From the NCBI GenBank assembly GCA_004335635.1, contig QAXH01006821.1, positions 1 to 45,666 of the forward strand: a stretch of 45,666 nt of DNA. Direction: 5' to 3'. Source of the DNA: Chloromonas sp. AAM2 (taxonomy: Eukaryota; Chlorophyta; Chlorophyceae; Chlamydomonadales; Chlamydomonadaceae). Positions 23,801 through 32,180 of the stretch are shown here, piece by piece. Every line of letters begins with the position of its first letter. The first letter of the stretch is position 1. Below the pieces are notes generated by a model, which saw nothing but the letters and a program-made list of their open reading frames with translations, was not told the origin of the DNA and did no database searches. The translations under genes were made by a program, and so were the position numbers.

Positions 23801-26571
23801 GCTTCAGGTAAAGATCTTCAGCCCTATGATTCAAACTTCAACAGTAACAGTGCAACTAACAGCGCAACGCCGGCACACAGGCAATGTTGTTTGATGTATA
23901 CATACTCTGCAGGCTAGCAGAGCAGAGCACACACACAAGAACTGTGCGCGAAATCACTGGGTCGGAGACCAGCGGCAGTAACACAGCTACACACGCTGGA
24001 ATCAGAATGAAGCATGGCTGGATGACGCATCATGATGGACTGCAGGATTTGTTTTGTTGTTGTGTTGGGTAGCAAACTCAAGTCAGAACGCCGGTCAGTT
24101 GGATGATCCTTTGACTTTGATGTCTCATCTGTTCCTGGTTAGAGAGAACTATGCGCAGAATGATGCTTGGTCTTCCCTTTGGTTGCGTCACCTTTTTGCG
24201 GTTGTGCTTGCAGGCTCGCAGTGCGGGTGACAGCACACAAGTGACCGATCTGGAAGCACACCTCAAGAACATGAAACTGCAGGCAACAGCCGCGGAGCGG
24301 GTCCAGGTGTGTGTGTGGGGGGGGCATGCGCAAGACTATCGCACATTCATGTGGAGCTGCATGCCTCTCATCATGTGTGCCACACACTGCATTGTCCAGA
24401 CTAGAACTGGGTCGAATAGGCCTGGATCAACGGCCAAGGTTCGGTGCATGATCCCTTCATCTCGCTGTGCGCTTACAACCTACAAAGATTTTGTCACGCA
24501 CCGTGTACTGCTGTCACAGCCTTTGCTACTCTCTTTCCATGCAGGGCTTGCGTGCTGCGTGTCCCAGCGATTCCCCCGAGGCATCTGAGTTGAACCGATT
24601 GGAGAGTGAGCTCAGCGCACGGCCCATGGATGTGTCATCTCTGTACAATGACGTGGCGCAGCCACTGAGGCTCTGGGACATTTGTTTACAGGTGAGCGAG
24701 CGTGGCAGTAACTGATGTGTGCAGCAAAAGCGCAATGCCACGCCAGTGCTTAGCTAACCTGAGAGTATCAAATGCATACAATGTGGCATAAGAGTAGGCA
24801 TCGTTGTTAGCCTGTAAACCTATTGGCTGAGCCTGTAAACATAAGAGCTGAGATCAACAATTGCAGAAGGCAATACTCATGAGATGCAAACAGATAGCAA
24901 CTGACATCTGATGACTGTTGACAGCGGGTTCTCGAATGGCAGGTATTGGCATATCAGTCTGTCAAACAGTGTGTGGTTCCTTGCGTTGGTGCTGCCTGCA
25001 GCTTATTGACTTTGCCGGCGGGCAGGTGGCTGCGCCTGTGGTCAGACAATTGTGGGACCACGTGCTGGTTTCCGCATGGGAGGGTGGCGAGACCGGGGCA
25101 CGGGGCGCCGGCACTACGGGCGCTGCGTTGAAGGGCGAGATGGCGGGGACGGCAACTGCCGTGGAACGGTTGGGTGCACAGTTCTACCCCAATCAGACCA
25201 GGTGTGTTGTTACACTGACCCTGAGTCCTTTGGATTCTTGCCAGCCCATTTGAGTCTGCCGTGACGTTGACCTCCAGCCCCCAGGAAGCTAGTCCTTCAC
25301 AGTAGACCCGCAAAAGCTGTTTCATTGATTGGCTGGTTGTCGGGTGGTCACAAAGATCACACAGATCAAGCGTGTGGGACCGGCTGGCCAGACATTGTGA
25401 TTGTTTATTCCTTTCATCCAGGTACAGCAGGGCACGGCGCACAGAGGCGTGTAGGACAGATCGTCTCAGCTCCTTGGCAAAGCGCAAGCAACACGCAGCA
25501 CAATTTGTACACCTCTTCCAATCACTGGGATCCTGTTGTCAAATGCCAGTTAGGCCATGCCATGCTTGCCCACCTGCCTTGTCACACTCAACCTCATGCT
25601 TTTGCCATGTCGTGCTGGTGGCCGCAGCTGTTCCCTCACCCACGTCGTTTTCCGCCTCGTTCAAATCTCCTGCGGGCGCTGGCCACCCGGCGCCACCGCA
25701 CCCACCTCCCCCGCAGCATCAGGCGAGGACGTTTTGGCACGTGCTGTGCTTGCAGCCAGTGGCGGTTCCGTCACCACCGCCCTCAGATGTTTTGAGCTTT
25801 TGCTAGCGCGCCGTGCGCCAGACGTGCCTGAACAGGAGCTGGCACCGTTGCCTATGAGACTCGCGCTGCTGCGCTGTCTAGCACAATTGTGCAAGGTTGC
25901 ATACGCGGAATTGGGATCGGCACTGGTCGCGCCTGGGCTGGCGTCGGTTCCGGCAGGAGGGCCGCCGGCTGTGGGAGCGGCGGGCTACCAGGCGTGATGG
26001 TGCAGCGGGAGGCTGGCAGTCTAGCGGACGCGTGTGAGAGGTGGGCGGGGAAGGGCCGCTTTAGACGTCAGGCTTGCTTTGGATTTTAACGGAAACGCCA
26101 GACTGCGGTGGAGCGTGGGTGCCGGTGGCAGGCACCCAGTCATGCCACTGCTTTCAGACTGGCAGCACCAACAGACAATATTGCGGGCACAGATGGAGAA
26201 ATGCAGTGCTTCTAGGGTTGCTCTTCAATAAATAGGGGCAGGTGCGCAGGCTGTGCTGCTTGTTCATGCAGGTGCTGTATCTAGGCCTTGGGGAATGGCG
26301 TTAGCTTTGTTAACCATTTTTGTGCAAACCCATTATCTCCAAGGGATGTGACCAGTGTGGCTGCTAGCCTTGTGAGTCATCTGTACAAAAGCACCACTTA
26401 ATCTAGAATTATAAGCATGGTTGTGACAAGTGTGGGCGTACTGCTTGTTGACATGCGCACAGGTTTGCTCTTGAGGCGAAGCGTCTGGGCACACCAGATG
26501 CAGCGGAGCTGGCAGATAGCTTTGCCAGTGTGCGACAGGCCGTGCAGCAGCGCCTGGCAGCAAGGTGGTGA
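11841..26571 (+). CDS. NUP155: Nuclear pore scaffold nucleoporin NUP155 (Nup155/Nup170), about 25 exons
   Basis: Inner-ring structural nucleoporin of the nuclear pore complex. Exons: 11841-12068, 12138-12409, 12780-12906, 13487-13732, 14290-14436, 14859-15018, 15504-15637, 15985-16097, 16558-16778, 17374-17566, 18127-18265, 18705-18847, 19234-19399, 20218-20376, 20826-20933, 21240-21332, 21595-21691, 22103-22197, 22584-22736, 23178-23807, 24214-24306, 24545-24691, 25002-25201, 25628-26040, 26463-26571. All junctions agree in phase except inside exon 24. The product is about 1528 residues, close to plant NUP155. The N-terminal propeller shows AWASIDNSLYLWRYDR, EEQAICAVGL, GRIFLGGSDGHLYELQY and LHLLAITADGRRVYFTTH; the C-terminal alpha-solenoid shows LYNDVAQPLRLWDICLQ. 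Introns after exons 4 and 15 appear to be GC-AG. Exon 24 needs one extra base before GVMVQREAGSLADACER to stay in frame: an assembly error or a real frameshift. The ATG at 11841 is the first in an exon matching the family N-terminus. Confidence 0.93.
12628..12725 (-). repeat. Diverged copy of the dispersed TTTACACCAGGGAAGCCGTC repeat
   Basis: Lies in NUP155 intron 2. It shares the order of blocks with the copies at 30944-31206 and 45274-45530: a C/T-rich stretch ending CTTGTTCCTGCTCAGG, then CCCGTCCCATGTCCC, GTGACGGCTTCC and GTAAA. It is clearly older, with several substitutions and small indels. Confidence 0.55.
13733..14289 (+). other. GC-AG intron (NUP155 intron 4)
   Basis: The exon ends AAG and is followed by GCAAGT, the usual form of GC donors. 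Using the nearby GT at 13738 instead brings a stop within five codons of the next exon. The GC donor keeps the frame into VRLTGKLQQLLPSF. Confidence 0.7.
16822..16910 (+). repeat. Three imperfect tandem units in NUP155 intron 9
   Basis: Units of about 30 bp share GCATGCAAAAGG or ACATGCAAAAGGGC followed by a G/C-rich tail ending GGCAGG or GGTAGG. The array is intronic and no function is apparent. Confidence 0.6.
17231..17420 (+). repeat. Duplicated splice acceptor and exon start in NUP155
   Basis: The sequence around the exon 10 acceptor (TTTAG then GTGAGACGTGTGC) is present twice, with possible exon starts at 17236 and 17374, 138 bp apart. About 50 bp match closely, including TAGAGGCGCTG and the following AGCC. 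The interval between the two starts has no stop codon in the NUP155 frame, so use of the upstream acceptor would insert 46 residues. Confidence 0.75.
18234..18390 (+). repeat. Tandem duplication of the exon 11 end and its donor in NUP155
   Basis: About 45 bp, beginning TGGCTAG and including CACAGCCGGGCGCACTGCC, occurs at 18234 and again at 18346 (112-bp offset). The first copy carries donor GTAGGT at 18266. The second has GTTGGT, a poorer donor. Reading past the first donor meets an in-frame TAG at 18350-18352, so the second copy is probably not used. Confidence 0.75.
19661..19684. repeat. CATG simple repeat
   Basis: Five or so tandem GCAT units in NUP155 intron 13; self-complementary. Confidence 0.7.
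19983..20008 (+). repeat. Fragment of the TTTACACCAGGGAAGCCGTC family
   Basis: Only the terminal part of the repeat is present, preceded by a TATGTGTGTA tract. Similar AT/GT-rich tracts precede the same terminus at 45274 and, on the other strand, at 31206. It lies in NUP155 intron 13. Confidence 0.6.
20661..20724 (+). repeat. Two tandem 32-bp units
   Basis: Units start GGCAGGACCAAGG and end CAGCTGCATGCACAT, with one difference between them. The array lies in NUP155 intron 14. Confidence 0.8.
20934..21239 (+). other. GC-AG intron (NUP155 intron 15)
   Basis: The exon ends CAG and is followed by GCAAGT. The acceptor TTGTGGCAG at 21231-21239 leads in phase into ALALLHILADNNIARIAL. Keeping GC as donor preserves the frame; the GT four bases further on would shift it. 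Confidence 0.65.
22466..22492. repeat. GTCT microsatellite
   Basis: Six tandem GTCT units, then an irregular GTGTGCGTGTCTGTG tract, within NUP155 intron 18. Confidence 0.85.
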
Positions 26572-26887
26572 GCAGGTCAGTGAAAAAGAAGAACGAATGA
26601 AACGGAGACGTTTGTGCGTGTGAGAGAGAGAGAGAGGGAGTGAGATGCATAACCACGGTCACAAGGTGACCTCAAGAGGAACACAGAGACACATGCATAC
26701 CGTGATAATGTTCTTGCTGGACCCAAACTTTTTGGCTGAACCCAATCCGCAATGCGTCAAGTAAGCAATCCCAAATCCAAACTCGGCAAGGCGTCAAGGC
26801 AGGGGAAACATGAGCTCAAGCAAGTCAAAAAGCTTGCTGTTGAAAAACTACAACAACAACTCAGTTGGTTCCGTTGCACAAAGGTGC
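26572..26887. other. Convergent intergenic region between NUP155 and the MYB gene
   Basis: Holds a short GA repeat at about 26621-26637. Both 3' UTRs must lie here and may overlap. No clear TGTAA polyadenylation signal was found in the expected place for either gene. Confidence 0.5.
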
Positions 26888-29800
26888 TCAGAACATGTCT
26901 AAGAACACGCCGGCAAACAGTGCGGGGTCGAAGTTCTCGACCTCAGACTCCCAGCCGGATGACAACTCAGCAAGGCTGGCCAGGCACACGGGGCTGCGTG
27001 CAGCCGCCACGTAATGTGACTTGGCTGTGGTCTGGGGTGTGGCAAACACATCCGGGTTGAGTTTAGACCCAGATGCGGCCACATCCATGCGATACTCAAA
27101 CCCCAGCCTGCCATGCGTGGCGTTGGAACTCACTGGCCGATTGGCTGTGCCTGGAATTCCTAGGGATGGAGGGGAGTTGAAAGATAGGACCTCGCCCGTT
27201 ATATAATCCATCGGGCTCAAAGGTGGGCGGGTGCTTGCGTAGAGCACATGACCGCCTGTCGTTGCAGCGCCTGTACATTGCAATACAGTGGTGCATTATC
27301 AAGCAGGTCAGCACAGTTGGAGACACCAAACGGTCTGACCTTGCTAGCCTGTCTATGCTGCTGACACCTCAGTGACTGGCCGATGACAAATGCTATCCAC
27401 AGAGCAGTTGCCATTTCATCCACACGCATGGGAAGGCGATGCGATAGCACAACATGTGGGATGGTTGTCTTGTTTACGCAATCAGCAGCAGCGCCACCAG
27501 CCTTCTCACCTGGACTGAGTAAGTCGATGCTGCAACTCTGATGCATCACGCCAGGTGTTGTAGGCATGGAGTTCGCATCCGGTAAGTGCAAAAAGCTGCC
27601 ATTAATGTTGCCATGCATCCAGCTGCGCTCAGCCAAAGGGTTTGTCATGTCAGCTGTCGTAGGCATGGGGTTCGCACACAGGCCGTGTGAGGAGCCGCCA
27701 ACCACGCTGTTGTGCAATGGGGCCATGTGGTCGCTCGGCGTGCCTCCAGCGCAGAGGTTGCTGTCCATGGGGTGCAGCAGGCCGTCAACCGTGCGTTCGC
27801 TGTGCATGGGGTGCACCAGGCCGTCAACCATGCGTTCGCTGTCCATGGGGTGCAGCAGGCCGTCAACCGTGCGTTCGCTGTGCATGGGGTGCACCAGGCC
27901 CCCGCCAGCCATGGAGTTGGCGCACATGGATTGCATCCAGCTGCGCAGAGCCTTGGCACCACTCGTGCATTTGTGGAAGAGGGGCACACAGCCATTCAGA
28001 ATGTCAGTGCTGGTGACGCGCACACCACCGCCAGTGATGCGAGCGGACCACCACTGGTCAAGGAACGTCTCATGTCCCGTGTATGCTGCCGAAGCCTTGT
28101 TGTTACTTGGGACGGCCCCCATAGGCAGCGGCATGCTGGTGCCCACGTTGCTGCTTGGGACTGGAGGCAGAGGCAGAAAGGTGCTGCCCAGGGTTGGTGG
28201 CAGGCCCGCACCCATGGGGCTCATGGGACTGTTGCTGGTGGGGTGGCTGCTAGTCTTGCTGCTTGGCCTGACCTTGACCCGGCGGCGAGGGAGAGAGTCC
28301 ATTGTGCAGCCGGCGGAAAAGGCAACCGGGGCCGCAGACGTGCTGCTTGTCTTCAGCTCAGCCGCAGCAATGGCAGCAGCGCGCTCGGTTGCGCTCTCTA
28401 GGACCTCAACGCCCTTGAGAGAGGCAGCAATTGCCATCTCCTGGCTCTGCAGTGCTGCGTTAATGGCCTTGCCCGGCCCATTGATAAAGTAGTCCTCCGG
28501 TACCTCAAACTCTGCAAGGGCCAGCAGATTGCCACCGCTTGCGGCCACATGCGTGTTCCACCTGAGTGGGCAACATGAAAAGCGTAGGAATCACATGCTG
28601 GCCATAGAGGCACATGGCATGCGCATGCACGACTTGCAATCAACAGGGCTGGGCGTTTTGAGTATGAGGTTGTAATGTAGTGTCCCTGCATGATGTTAAA
28701 CCATGGTGATCGTGACTGTGCACGTGGCATGCTGATCATGGCTGCCGCACAAGTTTGCTGATGCGCGTACTCCTTGGCTGTACATGCAGGCATCGACTGC
28801 GCGCAAAGCTGTTGATGACAAGGACAGGCACGCTTCACTGGTACACACAGGCTTCCATGTCAAGGCTCACTCACTGTCGCTTGGCGGCTTCCATGCGAGC
28901 GGAGCCTGAGGTGTGCTGGGACATGGCACAGTAAACCGAAAGGAAAGTCAAACCATTGACATCAGCCTTGCCGCAGACAGCGTTCCTGCATGGCGAACCA
29001 CATGCCATGCACAGTCAATTCATGAGCTAGGCTGGCACAAGCTTTCATGGCGTTCAAGAGCAAGTCTTGTGATTACTGGAGTCGTCTTTGACGACAGCAC
29101 GCGCGCTCACCAATGATTCTTTGTGATGTTGTCGGACCGCCTTGTCAAGTGCTGAGCAATACTTTGCCATCTGTATGCCAGGGTCAAAAAGGGAGACGGG
29201 TCAATGACCAGAATGGTTGGCATGCATGAGAGCATGCACTGCATGAACCTTTTTCATACAACGAACCGGTTGTGTTGTGTCTTGTTTGCTGTAAGTGTCA
29301 ACACTCACTTGTTACCCAGCTTGCTGTGGAAATAGGCCAAAAGATACTCCTCTGTAGGTAGCCATTGCCCTTTGGAGATGCCAGGGTCAAGGTCGTTCCT
29401 GGCAGTGTGGCAGGATCACACATGGTCAGTGTCCATGTATGGTATGCCGTTGCGCATGGCCAGAGACAACTGCTGCATGAAGTGCTGCAGTTGGAGCTGC
29501 GACTGACTACCAAACCAGCGATTTGACTGTCCATGGCGAGAGGGACCTTTTTTTGGTCGCAATTACCTGTATTTCTCCCTGCACAGGCAAGGTCAAAGGT
29601 GACAGAAGGTTATGCAAGCACGACACGGTACAGCCGCAGGCATTCGCAGATGTATGCTGCGTATGAATAGTTGCTTTCCTGGCTGCCGACCTGCACTGCT
29701 TCGCATTCCGGCCATCCATGGAATGAGCCACATCGGCCCAATTCACGCTCTTGTCGCTGCCCTCTCCATCCAGGCGTGCCTTCACCACACGAACCAGCCT

Positions 29801-30145
29801 CTTCAATTCTGCAAATAGGCAGGCGCAGAGGCGGGGGTTTGGTCGCTAATAACGTGGGCGGGAGTGTTGGGATATGGTCAGTTGGGGGGCGCAGTGGTGG
29901 GCATTCCCACAGCATGCCACAGCTGGCACTGTACCACATTCCAGAGAGAACTGCAGGAGCTGCCTGCACATAGCTGGAACAAAAGATAGAATTGTCGCAC
30001 CTTGTGTATCCCAAGGAACGGAAGGAGCCTTCGCTTCCTTGCGCTTGCTCTCAGCGCTAGCTTTGTGCTTCTTTTTCTCAAAGTATTCCTCAGACTCGCT
30101 CGAGTCTCCGGATGTGTCAAGTCTGCGCTTGCACTTGCTGGTCAT
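26888..30145 (-). CDS. MYB-domain transcription factor, 6 exons
   Basis: A probable nuclear DNA-binding regulator. Exons on the minus strand: 30145-30001, 29808-29691, 29398-29309, 29170-29111, 28561-27327 and 27270-26888. They join in phase to about 676 residues. A canonical MYB repeat lies at residues 100-138 with Trp at 100, 119 and 138 (W-x18-W-x18-W), containing LPTEEYLLAYFHSKLGNKW and RRSDNITKNHW. Before it is a partial, degenerate repeat (NWADVAHSMDGRNAKQC, about 71-87) that lacks the usual outer Trp residues, so this looks like a reduced R2R3 type. The N-terminus is acidic then Lys-rich. The long C-terminal exon is Ser/Pro/Met-rich and carries tandem 13-residue repeats (HPMHSERTVDGLL type). 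The last intron is only 56 bp. An alternative small exon inside intron 4 was rejected on phase. Start ATG 30145 is the first in the frame that continues into exon 2. Confidence 0.82.
27761..27900 (-). repeat. In-frame 39-bp (78-bp higher-order) tandem repeat in the MYB gene
   Basis: Units begin at 27761, 27800, 27839 and 27878 (the last partial). Units 1 and 3 appear identical, and unit 4 matches unit 2 over its length, so a 78-bp pair has been duplicated. The length is a multiple of three and keeps both strands open, which explains long spurious plus-strand frames here. Confidence 0.9.
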
Positions 30146-30943
30146 GATGACGTGACGAGTTGCAAACAGCTGACGCTGTGTATGCTTTTGTTTTGTAGTT
30201 TGGTACTGTGCTGCGCTGACTGCCACCCACACTGACTGAGGGGGTTGATGATAACTGTTTCGGTTTTTGGGTACGGCACCGTTTTGGCCGTCCATGCAAC
30301 GCAGAACGAGCTGAGCATACAATGTCGAAGCTCACACCCACCAGTCTGTCACTGTTGCAAACTTCACGCTGGCAGCCTGGAAACGGGTTCTTTCTGTCGG
30401 ATTCAGCGTTCGGGCGATGTCCTGTCTTTGCGCGCAGCATGCAGCAAACTCGTGACTAGACTCAACAAACAAGATCCACAGCCGAGCTTGTCGCAGCTCC
30501 CGACCTCCGCCCCACCTGCGCCGTTGCATAACAATCCACCGTGCGCCAGATAACCTGGCTTGTCTCACTTCAGTCAGATGGTCCATGATAAGAGCCAGCA
30601 TCGCATGTGTGTGGCATCGTCTTTATTCCAATTTCCCTCCGATCGCCCTCCTAGCACACGACAACTGCCGGCGAACAAGTTGTCAATAACGCTTTTGCTT
30701 GTGCAATGCTTTGCTAAGCTATCCGTAGCAGAGAGATCGCATCAGAAACCCAACTCACGAGGACTCCGCATGCATGCTGGTAACTAAGCCGCAACACAGG
30801 AGTGCCGAGCATAGCCCAGGACAGCCTTGGACCTTTGATTGGTACTGAGGATCTCGAGTTAGCTGCGGTTGTAGAAAGTTATCACAGAATCGGGCCATGG
30901 CAAACTCAGTGTGCGCTGTTGGCGGGCTGCACAAGCACTTGCA

Positions 30944-31206
30944 CTGCTGCAGTTTGGCTGTCCCTGTTCTCTGACCTTCAGCCCTGGTGCAGCCTGGCTG
31001 CCTCTTCCTGGACGTGNNNNNNNNNNNNNNNNNNNNNNNNNNNNNNNNNNNNNNNNNNNNNNNNNNNNNNNNNNNNNNNNNNNNNNNNNNNNNNNNNNNN
31101 NNNNNNNNNNNNNNNNNNNNNNNNNNNNNNNNNNNNNNNNNNNNTAGGCAGGGCGGTGCCCATCCCGTTCCGTGTCCTCTGACGGCTTCCCTGGTGTAAA
31201 TACATA
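30944..31206 (-). repeat. Dispersed repeat, copy interrupted by the gap
   Basis: The plus-strand sequence from CTGCTGCAGTTTGGCTG to GGTGTAAATAC matches, in reverse orientation, 45274-45530 on both sides of the gap with few differences. By that copy the missing piece should be about 122 bp; the gap holds 128 N. The end carrying GACGGCTTCCCTGG and TGTAAATACATA is followed by an AT repeat, as at the tail of a retroposed element. The class is unproven. Confidence 0.75.
31017..31144. other. Assembly gap (128 N)
   Basis: A run of N inside the dispersed repeat. It probably failed to assemble because near-identical copies exist elsewhere. Confidence 0.98.
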
Positions 31207-31548
31207 TATATACTTGCACTCTTGAGCACAAATGCACAGTGTTCTATACCCAAGGGAGAGGCATGAAGGTTGACGGGCTGTGAAGTGCAAGAATCTGACA
31301 TCCTGCAAATTGTGTGACTGACAGCACATAAGCACATACGAAGGCTGCGCATAGCAGTTAATGTAATATGCATTGCAGGGCAGCTGCTTAACCCAAAGAC
31401 ACGACTAGGGTGCAGTTTGATGTTGCTTGGCCTGTCGCATCATGTTGGTTGTTCCACACGAGGCGTGGTTAAGGCATTGACTGCAACATGCCCTTGACAC
31501 CCGCTGAAAAGATGACCGTACACGTACACGTGTCTCAAGCGCCCTAAC

Positions 31549-31700
31549 TGCCAGTTCTGCGACAATTCCTGGGACTGATGCTGGAATCGGTGTGTGTCAG
31601 AAAAAACATGTGTATCAGTGTGTGTGTGTGTGTGTGTGTGTCAACCGCATACAAGGTGAACAGCGGGGTGGACATAGCGTGTCGTGGGCGCCTGATTGGT
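31549..31700 (+). mobile_element. Degenerate relative of the 7522-8016 MITE-like element
   Basis: Begins with the family terminus carrying one change (CTGCCAGTTCTGCGACAATT). About 90 bp later there is a block with AACCGCAT, GGTGAACAGCGGGGTG and ACATAGCGTGT. The minus strand of the element at 7522-8016 has the same block in the same place relative to its end. The opposite terminus was not found. Confidence 0.5.
31619..31641. repeat. TG microsatellite
   Basis: Eleven or so TG units located between the terminus and the subterminal block of the degenerate MITE relative. Confidence 0.95.
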
Positions 31701-32180
31701 ATTCTCTGTTGAGCTGTCGATGGCTGCCAGGAGAATCGGCCCAGACACGGTGAGAAGGTGGTGAAACGCTACAGTCGCTTAGTGGCGTGCCGCAACGCCA
31801 AGGTGACAAGCTACAAAAAATTGAACAACAGACCACAAAGCACATCAGAGCGACCTAGCAACACAAAGAACACAACCAAACCAGCAGAACACACACATGG
31901 TACTCTGCATGGACGACCACTCGGCATGCAACAAACCAGGGTGGTGTGGGCAGGAACTGGGCGAGCTCGCAGCACAGCGAGCATGCAGATGTAACAACAG
32001 ATTGGTGCAAGGCTGGCGGGTAAACATCAAGCACCCATGAAATCCCACACCACCATCATCAGTGAGAAATCGCTGCACATGGTTCGTTTCTCGACACCTT
32101 CGCTTATCAGAACTAGTGGTTGCTTGACTGTGTGGCATCACAGCAGAGTGCGGCTTGCGCACCGCCTTGGGCATGAGGCG

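Larger units (their letters stand above)
30146..32180. other. Repeat-rich intergenic region with an assembly gap
   Basis: Upstream of the MYB gene and downstream of the BRCA1-like gene. It holds a dispersed repeat (30944-31206) that spans the N gap, a degenerate MITE-family segment (31549-31700), and a TG microsatellite. No protein-like frame was found. Confidence 0.6.

Noticed and set aside
27566..28492. Long plus-strand frame (308 codons) over the MYB gene
   Set aside because: It is kept open by the 39-bp repeats and G/C-rich codons of the minus-strand exon. The minus strand has the MYB repeat and phase-consistent splicing.
28875..28915. Small exon candidate in MYB intron 4 (peptide ARMEAAKRQ)
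   Set aside because: Acceptor and donor look fair, but its length breaks the phase between W138 and the last long exons. Joining 29111 directly to 28561 keeps the frame and gives KNHWWNTH.
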